Positions 46,673 through 58,133 are shown, numbered from the stretch's first letter. The stretch is 64,000 nucleotides of DNA from Peptostreptococcaceae bacterium VA2 (GCA_000686145.1 JMMB01000007.1:124001-188000), one strand, 5' to 3'. Numbers and translations are program-made. The notes: generated from the sequence alone by a model not told the origin.

Positions 46673-46987
46673 GTGAAATTAGATAGAGGTTCCGATGTGA
46701 CTAGAAATGTTAAGATAATCGAATGGATGAAGACAGAGTTGCTAATGAGTATAGGAGATTTGTTTAATCTTATTTTAAAAGGGGTAAAACCGTTAGATGA
46801 AACACTTCAAGATACTTTAGCGAATATAATAATGATAACGTATCTTTTAGCAAAAAGATTAGGGATAAGTTTTACGGAAATAGATTATAAAGTAAAAGAA
46901 AAGATAAAACTAGGAATAAGTGAAGATCATAGTGTTGAAAGATGGTATGGAGATCTATCAGAATTAAAAAAACACATGGATAAATAA
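46673..46987 (+). CDS. MazG-like family protein
   Basis: 104 residues from GTG 46673 (AGGAGGGGGG upstream). All-alpha, with WMKTELLMSIGDLFNLILKG and LANIIMITYLLAKRLGIS, the shape of the MazG-like family (PF12643). The clear ExxE metal-binding set of true MazG pyrophosphatases is incomplete, so activity is doubtful. It begins the run to yybS, gdpP, rplI, dnaB, a context conserved in Peptostreptococcaceae as far as I know. Confidence 0.75.
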   Translation: MKLDRGSDVTRNVKIIEWMKTELLMSIGDLFNLILKGVKPLDETLQDTLANIIMITYLLAKRLGISFTEIDYKVKEKIKLGISEDHSVERWYGDLSELKKHMDK

Positions 46988-47001
46988 GGAGTGAATTTAA
47001 T

Positions 47002-47958
47002 TTGAATAATAAAGTAAAACTATCTCGAACATTGATGATAGTTACGCTTGGTATATTGTTAGCCGTAATAGCAGCCTATGTTCCTATGTTGGGGATATTA
47101 AGTTCTGTAATACCAGTACCTTATGCAATAATCGGTACTTTAACTGACAATAAATACTCAATATTATCTTTGATAATAACTTTCTTTGTACTTATGCTTG
47201 GAGTTGATCCAGTATATTCAGTTAGTATATGTATAGTTAGTGCATTGCCGGGTATAGTTATAGGTAGTGTTGTTAGAGCTAACATGAAATCAGATGAATG
47301 TAATAAGTTTGAACCTATATATATGGGAACTATCGTAGCGGTAGTATCTATTATTATTTTTTATGTAGTATCAAATATAGTTTTTAAAACTAATATACTG
47401 GATTCTTTCATGAGCATTATGAAAGAAGCTATTAGTTCTCAAACAGAGCTTTTAAAAAGCTCAGGACTGAATTTAGCATCAGGTGCAAAAATAGAAGATC
47501 TTATGGATTCTATTTATAATATGCTCCCAACTATGCTAATTTTCCAGGGCATGATAGTAGCATTTATTACGTACTATTTAGAGGTATTTATTTTGAAAAG
47601 AATAAAAACATTAAATGTAGAGTTTCCTAAATTCAGAGAATTTTATTTGCCAGGTAATGCTATAGCAACATCATTTATGTTATATTTGCTTGTGTTGCTT
47701 ATAGAAGTTATGGGAATAAAATTACATACAGACTTAATAATGATGAATTTACAATTAGTATTTAGTTTTATGTTTATGATTCAAGGAATAGCAGTTGCTA
47801 TACATTACTTTAATAAATGGTTTAGAGGCAGAGAAAACAAAAAAGTATTTATATCAGGGTTTATTTTATGTATATTTGGATTTATGGGAATATCTTTTGT
47901 AGGGATGTTAGATAGCATAATAGACTTTAGAAAGGTAAGAAGTTATAAATCCACATAG
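47002..47958 (+). CDS. yybS: YybS family (DUF2232) membrane protein
   Basis: 318 residues with about eight membrane helices; starts at TTG 47002 (AAGGAGTG). Typical features are AAYVPMLGILSSVIPVPYAI and YLPGNAIATSFMLYLLVLL. DUF2232 proteins are nearly always encoded before gdpP and rplI in Firmicutes, and the stop here is 11 bases from gdpP. Fold resembles substrate-binding (S) components of ECF transporters; ligand unknown. Confidence 0.87.
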   Translation: MNNKVKLSRTLMIVTLGILLAVIAAYVPMLGILSSVIPVPYAIIGTLTDNKYSILSLIITFFVLMLGVDPVYSVSICIVSALPGIVIGSVVRANMKSDECNKFEPIYMGTIVAVVSIIIFYVVSNIVFKTNILDSFMSIMKEAISSQTELLKSSGLNLASGAKIEDLMDSIYNMLPTMLIFQGMIVAFITYYLEVFILKRIKTLNVEFPKFREFYLPGNAIATSFMLYLLVLLIEVMGIKLHTDLIMMNLQLVFSFMFMIQGIAVAIHYFNKWFRGRENKKVFISGFILCIFGFMGISFVGMLDSIIDFRKVRSYKST

Positions 47959-47968
47959 GAGGTTAGAA

Positions 47969-49963
47969 ATGAGGAATAAACCAACCTTTAAAATAAATAT
48001 ACCAGAAGCAAATTTATATATATTAATTATAGGTATAGCTAGTATGTCATTACTTTTTTATAATTTTTATCTAGGATGTCTGCTTTTCTTTATTTTTTTA
48101 TATTTAGTTTATCATAATTGGACATTAACTAATATAAGAAAAAAAGAATGGACTAAGTATATTCAAAACTTGTCTTTAGACATAGATGAAACAACAAAAA
48201 AAGCTATAATGAATTTACCTATACCATTGTGTATACTTGAATTTGATGGAAAGATATCATGGTATAATAATAAATTTCATAATATGACAGAAAAAGAAAA
48301 TTTGTTAGGCGTAAATATTGATGATATTATAAAAAATCTAGATTTAAGAAAAGTATTAAATGAAAATAAAGAAATGTACACAGATATAAAATATAAAGAT
48401 AGAGAGTACACTATCGTTTATAATGTTATAAAAAATGATCAAGAAAATAATGCTAAATATTTAATGATGTTATATTGGTTAGATAAAACTGAGTATTTAG
48501 ATTTAGAAAAAAGATATAATGATGAAAAAAATTCGATGATGTTAATACAGGTTGACGGTTATGATGATGTACTAAAAAGTGCACCAGAAGAAAATAGACC
48601 GTTAATAAATGTAGAAATAGAACAAATATTAACCTCTTTAGAATTAAGCTCACAAGGTGGTATAAAGAGGACATCAAAAGATAAATTTTTCTTTGTGATG
48701 AACAAAAAAGAATTGAAAAAGTTAGAAAGTGAAAAATTCTCAATACTAGATAAGATAAGAAACATTGACTATGGAAATAATCTTCCTGTAACAATAAGTA
48801 TGGGTATTGGTATAGATGGAGATACGATAAATGAGAATCTAAAACTTGCTTCTGGAGCTCTTGATTTAGCACTAGGTAGAGGTGGAGATCAAGCTGTAAT
48901 AAAAACTAAAGATAAGTTTGTTTTTTACGGTGGAAAATCAAAAGCAGTTGAAAAAACAACTAAGGTAAAATCTAGACTGATAGGGCATGCTTTAAGAGAA
49001 GTTATAAGAGAAAGCGACCAAGTATATATAATGGGACACAAATACCCTGATATGGATGCTATGGGTTCAGCAGTTGGAATATATGATGTATGTAAATCAT
49101 GCAACAAACATGCAAATATAGTACTAAATAGTTCTAATGAATCTATAGATGAATTTGTAAAAAGGATGAAAACCTCAGATTATTATAAAAATATATTTAT
49201 AGACCATGAAGATGCTATAAAAAACTGTACAAAAAACACATTAATAGTGGTAGTAGATACTCACAGACCAAACTTTACAGAATGCCAAGAGCTATTATCT
49301 GAATCAGATAAAGTTGTTGTTATAGACCATCATAGAAGAGGTGTAGAGTTTATTAATGATACAGTTCTTTTATTCCATGAAATATATGTATCATCTACGT
49401 GTGAGATGGTTACAGAGTTAGTACAATATATGGAAAATAACATTAAAATAAATAAATTAACAGCAGAAGGCTTATTAGCGGGAATATGTTTAGATACTAA
49501 AAACTTTGCATTTAAGACAGGTGTAAGAACCTTTGAAGCTGCATCTTACCTTAAGAAAGTAGGAGCAGATACAATAGAAGTTAAAAAATTATTCAATTCA
49601 GAAATAGGCGATTTTGTAACTAAAGCAGAAATAATACAAAGTGCCAAAATAATTGAAGAACATATATGCTTAGCATATACATCAACAGAAGCTGACAATA
49701 TAAATATAGTAATAGCACAAGCAGCAGATGAACTATTGAATGTAAAAAAAGTTGAAGCATCCTTTGTCCTAGGAATGAAAGATAATAAAGTATTTATAAG
49801 TGCGAGATCTTTAGGAAAAATTAATGTTCATGTACTTATGGAAAAACTAGGTGGAGGTGGGCACATAGATATAGCAGGTGCTCAACTAAAAGATGTTTCA
49901 CTACAAACAGCATATACAATGGTAAAAGAGATAATTGACACATGCTTAGAGGAGGAAGAATAA
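47969..49963 (+). CDS. gdpP: Cyclic-di-AMP phosphodiesterase GdpP
   Basis: 664 residues: two membrane helices (about 15-55), degenerate PAS domain (65-150, [15 protein letters not shown]), degenerate GGDEF domain (170-310, [10 protein letters not shown] and GGDQAVIK), DHH domain (350-500, [15 protein letters not shown] and VVIDHHRRG) and DHHA1 (to the end, [16 protein letters not shown]). Hydrolyses c-di-AMP, setting potassium and cell-wall homeostasis. rplI starts one base past its stop. Confidence 0.96.
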   Translation: MRNKPTFKINIPEANLYILIIGIASMSLLFYNFYLGCLLFFIFLYLVYHNWTLTNIRKKEWTKYIQNLSLDIDETTKKAIMNLPIPLCILEFDGKISWYNNKFHNMTEKENLLGVNIDDIIKNLDLRKVLNENKEMYTDIKYKDREYTIVYNVIKNDQENNAKYLMMLYWLDKTEYLDLEKRYNDEKNSMMLIQVDGYDDVLKSAPEENRPLINVEIEQILTSLELSSQGGIKRTSKDKFFFVMNKKELKKLESEKFSILDKIRNIDYGNNLPVTISMGIGIDGDTINENLKLASGALDLALGRGGDQAVIKTKDKFVFYGGKSKAVEKTTKVKSRLIGHALREVIRESDQVYIMGHKYPDMDAMGSAVGIYDVCKSCNKHANIVLNSSNESIDEFVKRMKTSDYYKNIFIDHEDAIKNCTKNTLIVVVDTHRPNFTECQELLSESDKVVVIDHHRRGVEFINDTVLLFHEIYVSSTCEMVTELVQYMENNIKINKLTAEGLLAGICLDTKNFAFKTGVRTFEAASYLKKVGADTIEVKKLFNSEIGDFVTKAEIIQSAKIIEEHICLAYTSTEADNINIVIAQAADELLNVKKVEASFVLGMKDNKVFISARSLGKINVHVLMEKLGGGGHIDIAGAQLKDVSLQTAYTMVKEIIDTCLEEEE

Positions 49964-49964
49964 A

Positions 49965-50414
49965 ATGAAAGTTATATTATTAAAAGATGTAAAAGGAACA
50001 GGTAAAAAAGGAGAAATGAAAGAAGTAAGCGATGGATATGCGAGAAACTTCTTACTTGCTAAAAAATTAGCTGTTATAGCTGATAATACAGCTGTAAAAG
50101 AATTAAATGAGAAAGCTAAAGCTAAAGAGAATAGAGCACAAAAAGAATACGAAGCAGCAGTTGAATTAGGTAAAAAAATGGAAGAATTAAATATAGTTAT
50201 ATACTCTAAAGCTGGAGAAGGCGGAAGATTATTTGGTTCAATAACTTCAAAAGACATAGCAGAACAAGTAAATAGACAACACAATATAGAAGTAGATAAA
50301 AGAAAAATATCTTTAGATGAGCCAATAAGAGTATTAGGTTCAAGAATAGTAGAAATAAAAATACATCAAAAAGTAGTTACTAAAATAAGAGTTGATGTAA
50401 AAGAGAAACAATAG
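49965..50414 (+). CDS. rplI: 50S ribosomal protein L9
   Basis: 149 residues: [36 protein letters not shown], long central helix and the C-terminal RNA-binding lobe [15 protein letters not shown]. Translationally coupled to gdpP. Confidence 0.98.
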   Translation: MKVILLKDVKGTGKKGEMKEVSDGYARNFLLAKKLAVIADNTAVKELNEKAKAKENRAQKEYEAAVELGKKMEELNIVIYSKAGEGGRLFGSITSKDIAEQVNRQHNIEVDKRKISLDEPIRVLGSRIVEIKIHQKVVTKIRVDVKEKQ

Positions 50415-50437
50415 ATATACACTCGAGGTGATTAATA

Positions 50438-51766
50438 ATGGAGGATATGACAAGAATTCCTCCACATAGTGTGGAATCAGAACAATCTATATTAGGATCT
50501 ATATTACTTGATAAGGATGCTATGATAACAGTTACTGAGACTATAAGACCAGATGACTTTTATAAAGAAGCACATAAAATCATATATGAGTGTATGATAA
50601 AATTAAGTAATAAAAACGAACCTATAGATTTAATAACACTAACAGAGGAATTAAGAAGACAAGGACACCTAGATGATATTGGAGGAATAACTTATATAAC
50701 CAGCCTTTCTACGATTGTACCGACTACATCAAATGTAAAGTATTACGCTGATATAGTAAAGGAAAAATCAGTTCTTAGAAAGCTTATAAAAGCCTCTAAT
50801 GATATAATAAATTTAGGTTATGATGGATCGACAAAAATAGAAGATGTATTAGATAAAGCAGAAAAAAAGATATTTGATATATCACAAGAAAAGGCGAGTG
50901 ATGATTTTAAATCTATAAATTCAGTATTAATGGATGCTTATGATATGATTGAGCATTTATATACCAATAAAACTGAAATGACTGGTGTGACAACTGGATT
51001 TACAGATTTAAATAAAAAGATAAATGGAATGCAGAGAACTGATTTATTACTTATTGCAGCTCGTCCTGCAATGGGTAAAACTGCATTTTCTTTAAATCTT
51101 GTTCAAAATGCAGCTTTAAAAGGTGACGCATCAGTAGCTGTATTTAGTTTAGAGATGTCTAAAGAACAATTAGTACAACGTATGCTATCATCACAATCTA
51201 ATGTTGAACTTAGTAAGTTAAAGACAGGAAAATTAGGTGAAAATGATTGGCCGAGAATAATTGACGCTATGGCAGTTTTATCTAATGCTAAGATACATAT
51301 AGACGATACTCCGGGTATAAAAATATCAGAGTTAAGATCGAAATGTAGGAAATTAAAAATAGAACAAGGTTTAGATTTAATACTTATAGATTATCTTCAA
51401 CTTATGGAAGGTGAAGGTAACAATGAGAGTAGACAACAAGAGATATCTAAGATATCAAGATCTCTAAAAGTAATAGCTAAAGAACTTAACTGTCCTGTAG
51501 TTGCATTGTCTCAGTTATCTCGTGCTCCTGAGCAAAGAGCTGACCATAGGCCTATGCTATCGGATTTAAGAGAATCTGGAGCAATTGAGCAGGATGCAGA
51601 TATAGTTATGTTTTTATATAGAGATGAATATTATCATCCGGATTCAGATAGAAAGAATATTGGTGAAGTAATAATAGCAAAAAATAGACATGGTGAAACT
51701 GGAGCAGTAGAGTTAGTATGGCTTGGAGAAGTGCAAAAGTTTGCAGACAAATCAAGAGAGATGTAG
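50438..51766 (+). CDS. dnaB: Replicative DNA helicase
   Basis: 442 residues. N-terminal helical collar (PPHSVESEQSILGSIL), RecA-like ATPase with Walker A AARPAMGKTAFSLN near residue 205, VFSLEMSKEQL, Walker B LDLILIDYLQLM and the final DLRESGAIEQDAD / YRDEYYHPDS. Hexameric fork helicase, called dnaC in Bacillus; loaded by DnaI/DnaD, whose genes lie 3 kb away on the other strand. No intein. Confidence 0.98.
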   Translation: MEDMTRIPPHSVESEQSILGSILLDKDAMITVTETIRPDDFYKEAHKIIYECMIKLSNKNEPIDLITLTEELRRQGHLDDIGGITYITSLSTIVPTTSNVKYYADIVKEKSVLRKLIKASNDIINLGYDGSTKIEDVLDKAEKKIFDISQEKASDDFKSINSVLMDAYDMIEHLYTNKTEMTGVTTGFTDLNKKINGMQRTDLLLIAARPAMGKTAFSLNLVQNAALKGDASVAVFSLEMSKEQLVQRMLSSQSNVELSKLKTGKLGENDWPRIIDAMAVLSNAKIHIDDTPGIKISELRSKCRKLKIEQGLDLILIDYLQLMEGEGNNESRQQEISKISRSLKVIAKELNCPVVALSQLSRAPEQRADHRPMLSDLRESGAIEQDADIVMFLYRDEYYHPDSDRKNIGEVIIAKNRHGETGAVELVWLGEVQKFADKSREM

Positions 51767-51783
51767 TAAATTAATATCTACAA

Positions 51784-51904
51784 ATATCCACAGAACATAC
51801 TTTTGACCCACTCGAATGTTGTGGATACATGTCAAAAAACATGTATAAGTATTGAAAAATAGATAAAAAGTTATCCACACTGTCCACAGGTAGCATGTGG
51901 ATAA
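51784..51904. other. DnaA-box cluster downstream of dnaB
   Basis: Two perfect boxes, TTATCCACA (51871-51879) and TGTGGATAA (51896-51904), face each other; ATATCCACA (51784-51792) and TGTGGATAC (51820-51828) are one-mismatch boxes also facing each other, and TGTCCACAG lies between the perfect pair. The density equals that of oriC but the site is 21 kb away. Confidence 0.85.
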
Positions 51905-51908
51905 CTAT

Positions 51909-51935
51909 AAAAGCAAGCTATTAGCTTGCTTTTAT
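51909..51935 (+). terminator. Terminator after dnaB region
   Basis: AAAGCAAGCTA / TAGCTTGCTTTT with a short loop. Confidence 0.88.
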
Positions 51936-51971
51936 TGTGCATAAATATAAATTTATATGGGGGAAAATAAA

Positions 51972-52277
51972 TTGAATATAACGCTACTATATATTTATCC
52001 AAAAATAAAAGAAATAAACAAAGAAATAAATTTATTTAGAATAATTGATAATAATATAAAGGAAACTATAATAATTTATTGCTTAAAAGAAAAAGATAGT
52101 TATAAAGTATTTATGATTAATACCATGTTTGGAGAAGCTCATGAAATTTGTAATGTAGCTGATTTAGTTCAATTAGATACCATAATGAACAAGTTTAAAA
52201 AACTAGAGAAACACATTATATGTATTGGTAATTTACAAGAAATAGAAAAATACATATTAAAAGTAGTGTTAAATTAA
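51972..52277 (+). CDS. Unrecognised small protein
   Basis: About 101 residues from TTG 51972 (TGGGGGA 7 bases upstream; an ATG at 51957 in the same frame overlaps that site and would add five residues). Alternating strands and helices with many I, K and N, no membrane segment or signal peptide, single cysteines scattered. I recognise no family. Codon use is like its neighbours. It stands alone between the DnaA-box cluster and purA. Confidence 0.65.
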   Translation: MNITLLYIYPKIKEINKEINLFRIIDNNIKETIIIYCLKEKDSYKVFMINTMFGEAHEICNVADLVQLDTIMNKFKKLEKHIICIGNLQEIEKYILKVVLN

Positions 52278-52322
52278 AAAAGTTTGAAAATATATCGAAT
52301 GTTTGATACACTATATTAGTAA

Positions 52323-53645
<1,323 letters not shown>

Positions 53646-53649
53646 AGAA

Positions 53650-53686
53650 AAAGTGTAGTGAGATAAAATCTCACTACACTTTTATT
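53650..53686 (+). terminator. Terminator after purA
   Basis: AAAAGTGTAGTGAGA / TCTCACTACACTTTT perfect 15-bp stem, TAAAA loop. Confidence 0.92.
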
Positions 53687-53780
53687 TTGAAATTAAACTA
53701 TAAAAATAGCTAGATTTCAACGGTTTATGTGTATTTTAACAAAAAATTATAATATTATTGAAAAAAATGTAAAAAAAGTG

Positions 53781-53809
53781 TTGACGAAAATATAAAAACC
53801 TAATATAAT
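53781..53809 (+). promoter_or_regulatory. Promoter of the tRNA operon
   Basis: TTGACG (53781-53786), 17-base spacer, TATAAT (53804-53809), 51 bases before tRNA-Lys. Confidence 0.85.
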
Positions 53810-53860
53810 AATATTTGTAAGCGAGACATCGCGAAACAAGTCGAAAGACAACTAAGATAT

Positions 53861-53936
53861 GATCCATTAGCTCAGTCGGTAGAGCACCTGACTTTTAATC
53901 AGGGTGTCCCGCGTTCGAGTCGCGGATGGATCACCA
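53861..53936 (+). tRNA. tRNA-Lys (anticodon UUU)
   Basis: 76 nt; acceptor GATCCAT/ATGGATC, anticodon loop ACTTTTAA with TTT, TTCGAGT, encoded CCA, discriminator A. The ACCA end is what the UGGU of the lysine-type T-box (2880-3105) would pair with. Confidence 0.97.
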
Positions 53937-53941
53937 TTTTA

Positions 53942-54016
53942 GGCCCATTGGTCAAGCGGTCAAGACACCGCCCTTTCACGGCGGTAACAGGGGTTCGATT
54001 CCCCTATGGGTCACCA
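53942..54016 (+). tRNA. tRNA-Glu (anticodon UUC)
   Basis: 75 nt; anticodon loop CTTTCAC (TTC), T-loop TTCGATT, encoded CCA. Confidence 0.97.
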
Positions 54017-54024
54017 AATTCCCA

Positions 54025-54100
54025 GGGACTATAGCTCAGCTGGGAGAGCACCTGCCTTACAAGCAGGGGGTCACAGGTTCGAGCCCTGTTAGTCCCACCA
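54025..54100 (+). tRNA. tRNA-Val (anticodon UAC)
   Basis: 76 nt; acceptor GGGACTA/TAGTCCC, anticodon loop CTTACAA (TAC), encoded CCA. Confidence 0.97.
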
Positions 54101-54110
54101 TTTAAAATGC

Positions 54111-54187
54111 GGCCTGGTAGTTCAGTTGGTTAGAATGCCAGCCTGTCACGCTGGAGGTCGAGGGTTCGAGTCCCTTCCAGGTCGCCA
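54111..54187 (+). tRNA. tRNA-Asp (anticodon GUC)
   Basis: 77 nt; acceptor GGCCTGG/CCAGGTC, anticodon loop CTGTCAC (GTC), discriminator G, encoded CCA. Confidence 0.97.
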
Positions 54188-54199
54188 ATTAAATACTTT

Positions 54200-54274
54200 G
54201 CTAGTGTGGCTCAACGGTAGAGCAGCTGACTTGTAATCAGCAGGTTGTAGGTTCGATTCCTATCACTAGCTCCA
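54200..54274 (+). tRNA. tRNA-Thr (anticodon UGU)
   Basis: 75 nt; acceptor GCTAGTG/CACTAGC, anticodon loop CTTGTAA (TGT), encoded CCA. Last gene of the operon. Confidence 0.97.
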
Positions 54275-54278
54275 ATCA

Positions 54279-54307
54279 AACTCTTAGATTTTCTAAGAGT
54301 TTTTTTA
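54279..54307 (+). terminator. tRNA operon terminator
   Basis: ACTCTTAGA / TCTAAGAGT stem followed by seven T. Confidence 0.92.
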
Positions 54308-54331
54308 TTTGAAAATTATATATAATTTAAA

Positions 54332-54368
54332 ATAAAAAAAGTAGAAGATAGTGTTAACATCTTCTACT
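54332..54368 (-). terminator. Terminator after dnaI
   Basis: Minus strand ATCTTCTAC partner GTAGAAGAT stem, then seven T; overlaps the last bases of dnaI. Confidence 0.8.
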
Positions 54369-55356
54369 ATATTTGTTGAGCCCATCTTAAATCGTCTCCT
54401 ATAAATTTAACCATTCTAAACCTATCAAATATTCTTGAAAATATTCTTTGTGTATAGTCTTCACCTAATTGAGAAGGAGTTAAATTTGTAGAAATTATTG
54501 TTTTCTTTCCGTTTAATAATCTAGTATTTAAAATATTGAATAATTCACTATTTGTGAATGAATTTGCGAGCTCAGTACCTAAATCATCAATAATTAATAA
54601 ATCACATTCAAAAATGTTATTATAATTATCTTTACTTATATGTTCATCTGCATTTTTAAACTTATAATCCTCTATAATCTCAAACATCTTAAAGGCAGTC
54701 TGATATATAACTATATGGCCCTTATCTAGAATTTCTTTAGCTATACAGTTACTCATAAATGTTTTTCCTAAGCCTGTATCACCATAAAATAATAAATTCT
54801 CGTTATTATCAATCTCAAAGTTTTTAACAAAGTCATCGCATATATTAAAAATTTCACTTATACTTTGTCTTGGAGAAACGTTAAAGCCTTCAGCTTTTTT
54901 TGCAGAAAATAAAGAACCATCAAAATTAGAAAAATTTTGAGTGTTAAGCATTCTAGATAAGTTAGACATTTTATAAGCTTCATTTACTATTTCTTGTTTG
55001 AAGCAGTTGCATTTTTGTCCACTTTGCAAGAATCCTTTGTCGCTACAGACCTTACAATTATATATAATCTCTAAATAACCACTAGGTACATTAAATTTAT
55101 TTAGCAAAGCGTCTTTTTTTTCTTTTAGTTTATCGATTTTATCTTTTGCATCAGCTACAATAGAATCTTTATCCTTAGGATTTTGAAGAACTAGTTTTAT
55201 AAGGCTTAATCCTAATTTAGATATTTCCTCATCTATATCTTTAATTTCTGGAATTTGAGAATAAACATCTTTTTGCCTTTCTTCTAATTGAAGTTTAGCT
55301 AAATCTCTTCTTTTTTCATATGATCTCAGTATATCTCTTAAAGTTAATTCGTTCAT
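54367..55356 (-). CDS. dnaI: Helicase loader DnaI (AAA+ ATPase)
   Basis: 329 residues. N-terminal helicase-interaction region, a cysteine cluster CKVCSDKGFL...CNC that probably holds zinc (about residues 101-120), then an AAA+ core with Walker A LLFYGDTGLGKTFMSN near residue 190 and Walker B CDLLIIDDLGTE near residue 253, and IISTNLTPSQL. Loads DnaB at oriC and restart sites. Downstream of the DnaD-domain gene by 8 bases; the pair is transcribed against the fork direction. Long N-terminal coiled coil is typical of clostridial DnaI. Confidence 0.92.
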   Translation of the reverse strand: MNELTLRDILRSYEKRRDLAKLQLEERQKDVYSQIPEIKDIDEEISKLGLSLIKLVLQNPKDKDSIVADAKDKIDKLKEKKDALLNKFNVPSGYLEIIYNCKVCSDKGFLQSGQKCNCFKQEIVNEAYKMSNLSRMLNTQNFSNFDGSLFSAKKAEGFNVSPRQSISEIFNICDDFVKNFEIDNNENLLFYGDTGLGKTFMSNCIAKEILDKGHIVIYQTAFKMFEIIEDYKFKNADEHISKDNYNNIFECDLLIIDDLGTELANSFTNSELFNILNTRLLNGKKTIISTNLTPSQLGEDYTQRIFSRIFDRFRMVKFIGDDLRWAQQI

Positions 55357-55364
55357 TTAATCAC

Positions 55365-56426
55365 CTACTTAAATTTATCTTTTTGACTTTCTTGAAGAAT
55401 TTTTTCAAGTTCATCGGGACTATATTTATTAAACGTCTGATTTATATTGTGGAATCTAGTTTTAACGGTCGGAATAGATTTTTTATTATGAGAAGGAGAA
55501 GATTTTTTTTCGTTAGTTTTAGTTTGCTTATATTCTTCTTCAAATAATTTTAAATCGCTTAAATTTTTAACATTTTTTTCATTCCACTTTTTAATTACAC
55601 CATTTATAAATGTAATAGAAGGATTTGATACATTTTTAGCCTTAGAACATGCTTCAAGTATTAATTCTATGTCCATGTTGTAATCATCTAACCAAGTATC
55701 TATAGTGCGCTTCTCAGGATTAGATGCTTGTCTATAAAATCCTAATTCATTGAATACAGTTTTATATAAATTATAACGTTCACTTTTTAAAGCAAAGCTA
55801 TTTTTAACGTCTTCAGTAGTATGTAAGTTAGAATCATACCAATTTCTAATTACACCTTCCATATATTTAACTGGTTTTGACGAACCAGTTGAATCCTTTA
55901 TATATTGATAAGCATAAATCATTAAGTCATAAGTTACATTGTATTTTTCCATTATGCTCATTATAGCTGTGCTTTCACTTGGTTCTAGATATCTCCCAAC
56001 TATCTTACTTATAGAAGAAAACATTTTGCTCATACTAGGGTTTTCAGCTGTAGAAGCAATTCTATCAGAATCAGATTTTATTGATGCTGTATTGATTAAT
56101 GTGTTTTCAGTACACAACCTTTTTAAATCTAAAAATTCTATTGAGCAATCAAAATCATCAGATCCTTCATTTTTATGCATTTTGATTATTCCTTTATTTT
56201 GCCAAAATTTCCATGCAGCTATTACATCAGAAAGAGGAATGTTTAAATCTCTAGCAATTGAATTATTATCATATTTAAGATTATTATTTCGGTCGCAAAC
56301 TATTCTATATGCTAATAGATAAACTTTGACGTATAACCCGTCCGCCATTGGCATAAATATATCTATAAAGATATTTGCAATAGCAGTTTCGCCTAAGTCA
56401 GTTTCATTAACTTCTTTAAAAAACAT
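55365..56426 (-). CDS. DnaD domain primosomal protein
   Basis: 353 residues. Winged-helix start (ADGLYVKVYLLAYRIVCDRN, SIARDLNIPLSDVIAAWKFW) and two DnaD/DnaB_2-type domains, with YMEGVIRNWYDSNL near residue 185 and FINGVIKKWNEKNV near residue 285, the conserved Y/F-x-x-G-V-I-x-x-W. Equivalent to Bacillus DnaD or DnaB, which bring DnaI and the helicase to DnaA. Head of the two-gene operon with dnaI. Confidence 0.9.
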   Translation of the reverse strand: MFFKEVNETDLGETAIANIFIDIFMPMADGLYVKVYLLAYRIVCDRNNNLKYDNNSIARDLNIPLSDVIAAWKFWQNKGIIKMHKNEGSDDFDCSIEFLDLKRLCTENTLINTASIKSDSDRIASTAENPSMSKMFSSISKIVGRYLEPSESTAIMSIMEKYNVTYDLMIYAYQYIKDSTGSSKPVKYMEGVIRNWYDSNLHTTEDVKNSFALKSERYNLYKTVFNELGFYRQASNPEKRTIDTWLDDYNMDIELILEACSKAKNVSNPSITFINGVIKKWNEKNVKNLSDLKLFEEEYKQTKTNEKKSSPSHNKKSIPTVKTRFHNINQTFNKYSPDELEKILQESQKDKFK

Positions 56427-56573
56427 TTTATCACCTCATTCTAGATTATATCATAAATATATAGTTTTAATTGTAAGCTATAAGTCATAACAATGAATTA
56501 TAGCACAAAATCATTATAAATTTATCTTGTATAAAAATAAATAAATTATTCATATTAAATGGGAGGGGATAAT

Positions 56574-58046
56574 TTGGTAATAAATTTCAGTAAAAAAGTA
56601 AGAAAAAACTTATCAAGGATATTAGTATTAGCTTTGTTGATAGGAGGGGGAGGTTTATATTTACAAAGAGATAAAAAAAGTGTGCAAACATCAAATGTTG
56701 TTACTGAAAAAAGCATAAATAGATATACTATAGATGTAGTTTTCGATGATGATAGCAAAAGATTAATGTGCAATCAAAATATAGAATATGTAAATAACAC
56801 AAAAAATGATTTAGACAAAATATACTTCCACATATATCCTAATGCATTTTCTAGAAAAGAATTTGCTCCTTTTGAAAAATCAGAAATGAAACAAGCATAT
56901 CCTAATGGTTTTAATGAAGGGTACATAGATTTAAAAAATATTTTAAATAATAATAAAAAATTAGAATACAAGATAAAAGGTGAAAAGAATGATTTATTAG
57001 AAATAAAGCTAGATAAGCAACTAAAGCCAGGGGATAAAACATCAATAGATATGAAATATAATGTTAAGATACCTAATTCAGAAGGAAGATTTGGATATGG
57101 AGATAATACTATAAATGTAACTAACTGGTTTCCTATAGCGTGTGTTCAAGATGAAAGAGGTTGGAACTTAAAAGGTTATGAAACTTTAGGAGATCCTTTT
57201 TATAGTGAAACTAGTGATTTTTATATAAATATACTAATTCCACAAAAATATAAAATGGGTTCTACAGGCAAAGTAGTTAATGAAAAATCAGATAAAGAAA
57301 AAACACTTTATAAAATAGAAGCAAAAAAAGTGAGAGATTTTGCTTTTGTATTGAGTACTAAGTTTGATATAAACAGAGACTCATATAAAGATGTATCTAT
57401 AAATACATATAATTTAAATAAAGAAATTTCAGGTGATGTTACTAAAATTGCAAAAGATTCTATTAAAATTTTTAGTGAGCTATTTGGCAAATATCCATAT
57501 GATACATATTCTGTAGTGGCTAGTGATTTTTATATAGGTGGAATGGAATATCCTACATTAGTAATGATAGACCAAAGGTTATATAATAAAAAAGATAAGT
57601 TTTTATTAGAGTATGTAATAGCACATGAAACAGCTCATCAATGGTGGTATTCAGTAGTAGGCAATGATGAAATAAGTGAACCTTGGTTAGATGAAGCACT
57701 TACTGAATATTCAACAGTTCTATATTTTGAAAAGAAATATGGAAAAGAAGTTGGAGATAAATTAATTAAAACTATGGAAATTCAAACAAAGAATCAAATT
57801 TGTGAAAATATATTTAAGCCAACAACTAAGTATAAAGATTCTACAGAATATAGTCTAAATGTATATACTAAAGGTGCTGTAGCTTTTAATGAAGTGAGAA
57901 ACAAAGTTGGAGATAAGGTATTCTTTGATACATTAAAACAATACTACAGTACATATATGTATCAGAATGTAAATGGTGCAAAGTTTGTAGAGATGTGGAA
58001 CAGTAAAGGTGTAGATATAGATAAAATTATAAGAGAATATAAGTAA
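56574..58046 (+). CDS. M1-family zinc metallopeptidase, membrane anchored
   Basis: 490 residues from TTG 56574 (GGAGGGG 7 bases upstream; an ATG at 56559 lies within that site). N-terminal membrane anchor LSRILVLALLIGGGGLYLQ, then the M1 fold: VVASDFYIGGMEYPTLVMID (substrate-loop motif, GGMEYP in place of GAMEN) and the zinc site H351-E352-x-x-H355 with E374 in EPWLDEALTEYS. The catalytic domain should be outside the membrane. Single gene with a terminator. Aminopeptidase activity inferred from intact ligands. Confidence 0.9.
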   Translation: MVINFSKKVRKNLSRILVLALLIGGGGLYLQRDKKSVQTSNVVTEKSINRYTIDVVFDDDSKRLMCNQNIEYVNNTKNDLDKIYFHIYPNAFSRKEFAPFEKSEMKQAYPNGFNEGYIDLKNILNNNKKLEYKIKGEKNDLLEIKLDKQLKPGDKTSIDMKYNVKIPNSEGRFGYGDNTINVTNWFPIACVQDERGWNLKGYETLGDPFYSETSDFYINILIPQKYKMGSTGKVVNEKSDKEKTLYKIEAKKVRDFAFVLSTKFDINRDSYKDVSINTYNLNKEISGDVTKIAKDSIKIFSELFGKYPYDTYSVVASDFYIGGMEYPTLVMIDQRLYNKKDKFLLEYVIAHETAHQWWYSVVGNDEISEPWLDEALTEYSTVLYFEKKYGKEVGDKLIKTMEIQTKNQICENIFKPTTKYKDSTEYSLNVYTKGAVAFNEVRNKVGDKVFFDTLKQYYSTYMYQNVNGAKFVEMWNSKGVDIDKIIREYK

Positions 58047-58053
58047 ATTTTAC

Positions 58054-58091
58054 CCAGAGTATTAAATTTTTATTTAATGCTCTGTTTTTTT
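58054..58091 (+). terminator. Terminator after the M1 peptidase gene
   Basis: CAGAGTATTAAAT / ATTTAATGCTCTG stem with one wobble pair, eight T after. Confidence 0.87.
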
Positions 58092-58133
58092 GGTATAATA
58101 TATCTTATGATTATGAGAAAATGAGGTGACTGA

